Origin: Eubacteriales bacterium
GTDB taxonomy: Bacteria; Bacillota; Clostridia; Christensenellales; UMGS416
DNA: 6,635 bases
Assembly: GCA_028709505.1 (NCBI GenBank)
Contig: JAQVWW010000073.1
Span: 1-6,635, forward strand
Reading direction: 5' to 3'
Of this stretch, positions 5,951 through 6,635 are shown in pieces. Position 1 is the stretch's first letter; the number at the start of each line of letters is the position of its first letter. The position numbers and the translations under genes are program-made. The notes below the pieces were generated by a model. It made no database searches and was not told the DNA's origin. It saw nothing but the letters and a program-made list of their open reading frames with translations.

Positions 5951-6635
5951 ATGTGGCGTGTGGCAGATACTCATTGCGATGCCTTGATGCATCTAAGCGA
6001 CGATAAGCCCGGGCTGCGGGCCGACCGGCACGTGACGCTGGCCGGCCTTCAAAAAGGGCAGGTGGCGCTGATGACGTTTGCCGCCTTTGTGGGGCCGGAG
6101 GCCCAGTACGGTCCGCCGCTTTTAAACGGCCTTGCGTCGGTGGATCGCTACTGGCGCATGATAGAGGCTCACAGCGACGCGCTTTGCCCGGTGATCAACG
6201 CCGCGCAGCTAAACGACGCGCTGGCTCGGGGCAAAATCGGCGCGCTGCTGTCTGTCGAAGGGGGCGGCATCCTGCAGGGAAGCCTGGCGGTGCTGCGGCT
6301 GCTGCACCGGCTGGGCGTGCGGATGTTTGGCCTTACCTGGTCCAACGACAACGAGCTGGGCTGCGGCTGCGCAACCGATGAGGACACGGGCCTTACGCCG
6401 CTGGGCCTTTCGGTCATCGCCGAATGCAACCGCCTCAACATGCTCATCGACGTGTCGCATTTGTCGGATAAAGGGTTTTATCAGGCCTGGGAGGCGTCGG
6501 ATACGCCTATCGTCGCGTCGCATTCCGACGCCCGGGCGCTGTGCCCCGGCCAGAAGCGCAACCTGACCGACGATATGCTGGTAAAACTGGGGCAAAAAGG
6601 CGGCTATGTGGGCGTCAACTTCTGCCACCCGTTTT
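5951..6635 (+). CDS. Membrane (renal-type) dipeptidase, peptidase M19; 3' end outside window
   Basis: The first 228 residues of an M19 zinc dipeptidase; the frame stays open to the right edge, and family members are usually 310-400 residues. Visible metal ligands are H8 and D10 in ADTHCDAL, the bridging glutamate E103 in SVEGGG, H170 in IDVSHLSD and H191 in VASHSDARAL. The 21-residue gap between the two last histidines equals that of human renal dipeptidase (H198, H219). GLTWSNDNELGCG (127-139) is also family-typical. These enzymes split dipeptides, often accepting a D-residue at the C-terminal side; the bacterial forms may serve peptide nutrition or cell-wall peptide turnover. No signal peptide or lipobox is seen, so it is probably cytoplasmic. 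The start ATG has AAAGGA with a 9-nt spacer, 16 bp after the MATE stop, which suggests one transcript. The last family ligand region lies beyond the window. Confidence 0.9.
   Translation, partial: MWRVADTHCDALMHLSDDKPGLRADRHVTLAGLQKGQVALMTFAAFVGPEAQYGPPLLNGLASVDRYWRMIEAHSDALCPVINAAQLNDALARGKIGALLSVEGGGILQGSLAVLRLLHRLGVRMFGLTWSNDNELGCGCATDEDTGLTPLGLSVIAECNRLNMLIDVSHLSDKGFYQAWEASDTPIVASHSDARALCPGQKRNLTDDMLVKLGQKGGYVGVNFCHPF

Overview
This 6.6 kb window comes from a GC-rich bacterial chromosome, most likely a Clostridia-type Firmicute. The evidence is a T-box riboswitch, SigA-type promoters with consensus -10 boxes and 17-bp spacers, strong AGGAGG-like ribosome binding sites, and clostridial-looking gene content. 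No genus can be named from the sequence alone.

Layout: positions 1-552 hold a degenerate tandem repeat array (about 192-bp units) that runs off the left edge and reaches into the last codons of the next gene. Three minus-strand genes follow: a DUF362 family protein with a cysteine-rich tail (543-1631), a small helix-turn-helix protein (1794-2369), and a TrpB2-type tryptophan synthase beta chain (2668-4047) with its own downstream terminator. The trpB2 leader (about 4097-4373) is a T-box with a UGG (Trp) specifier, driven by a consensus promoter. From a divergent promoter at 4493-4521 the plus strand carries a MATE efflux transporter (4579-5934) and, 16 bp downstream, the start of an M19 (renal/membrane) dipeptidase that runs off the right edge.

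How the parts work together: trpB2 is a free-standing unit, made when uncharged tRNA-Trp accumulates, which would turn indole plus a serine-type donor into tryptophan; no trpA or other trp gene is visible. The MATE pump and the dipeptidase look like a two-gene transcription unit with no obvious tie to tryptophan. The DUF362 and HTH genes may be co-transcribed. The least ordinary items are the repeat array fused to the DUF362 stop codon, the T-box control of an orphan trpB2 (with a T-box UGGU that does not ideally match the usual G73 of tRNA-Trp), and paired inverted repeats over candidate promoters of the HTH gene. I found no clearly new multi-gene system.
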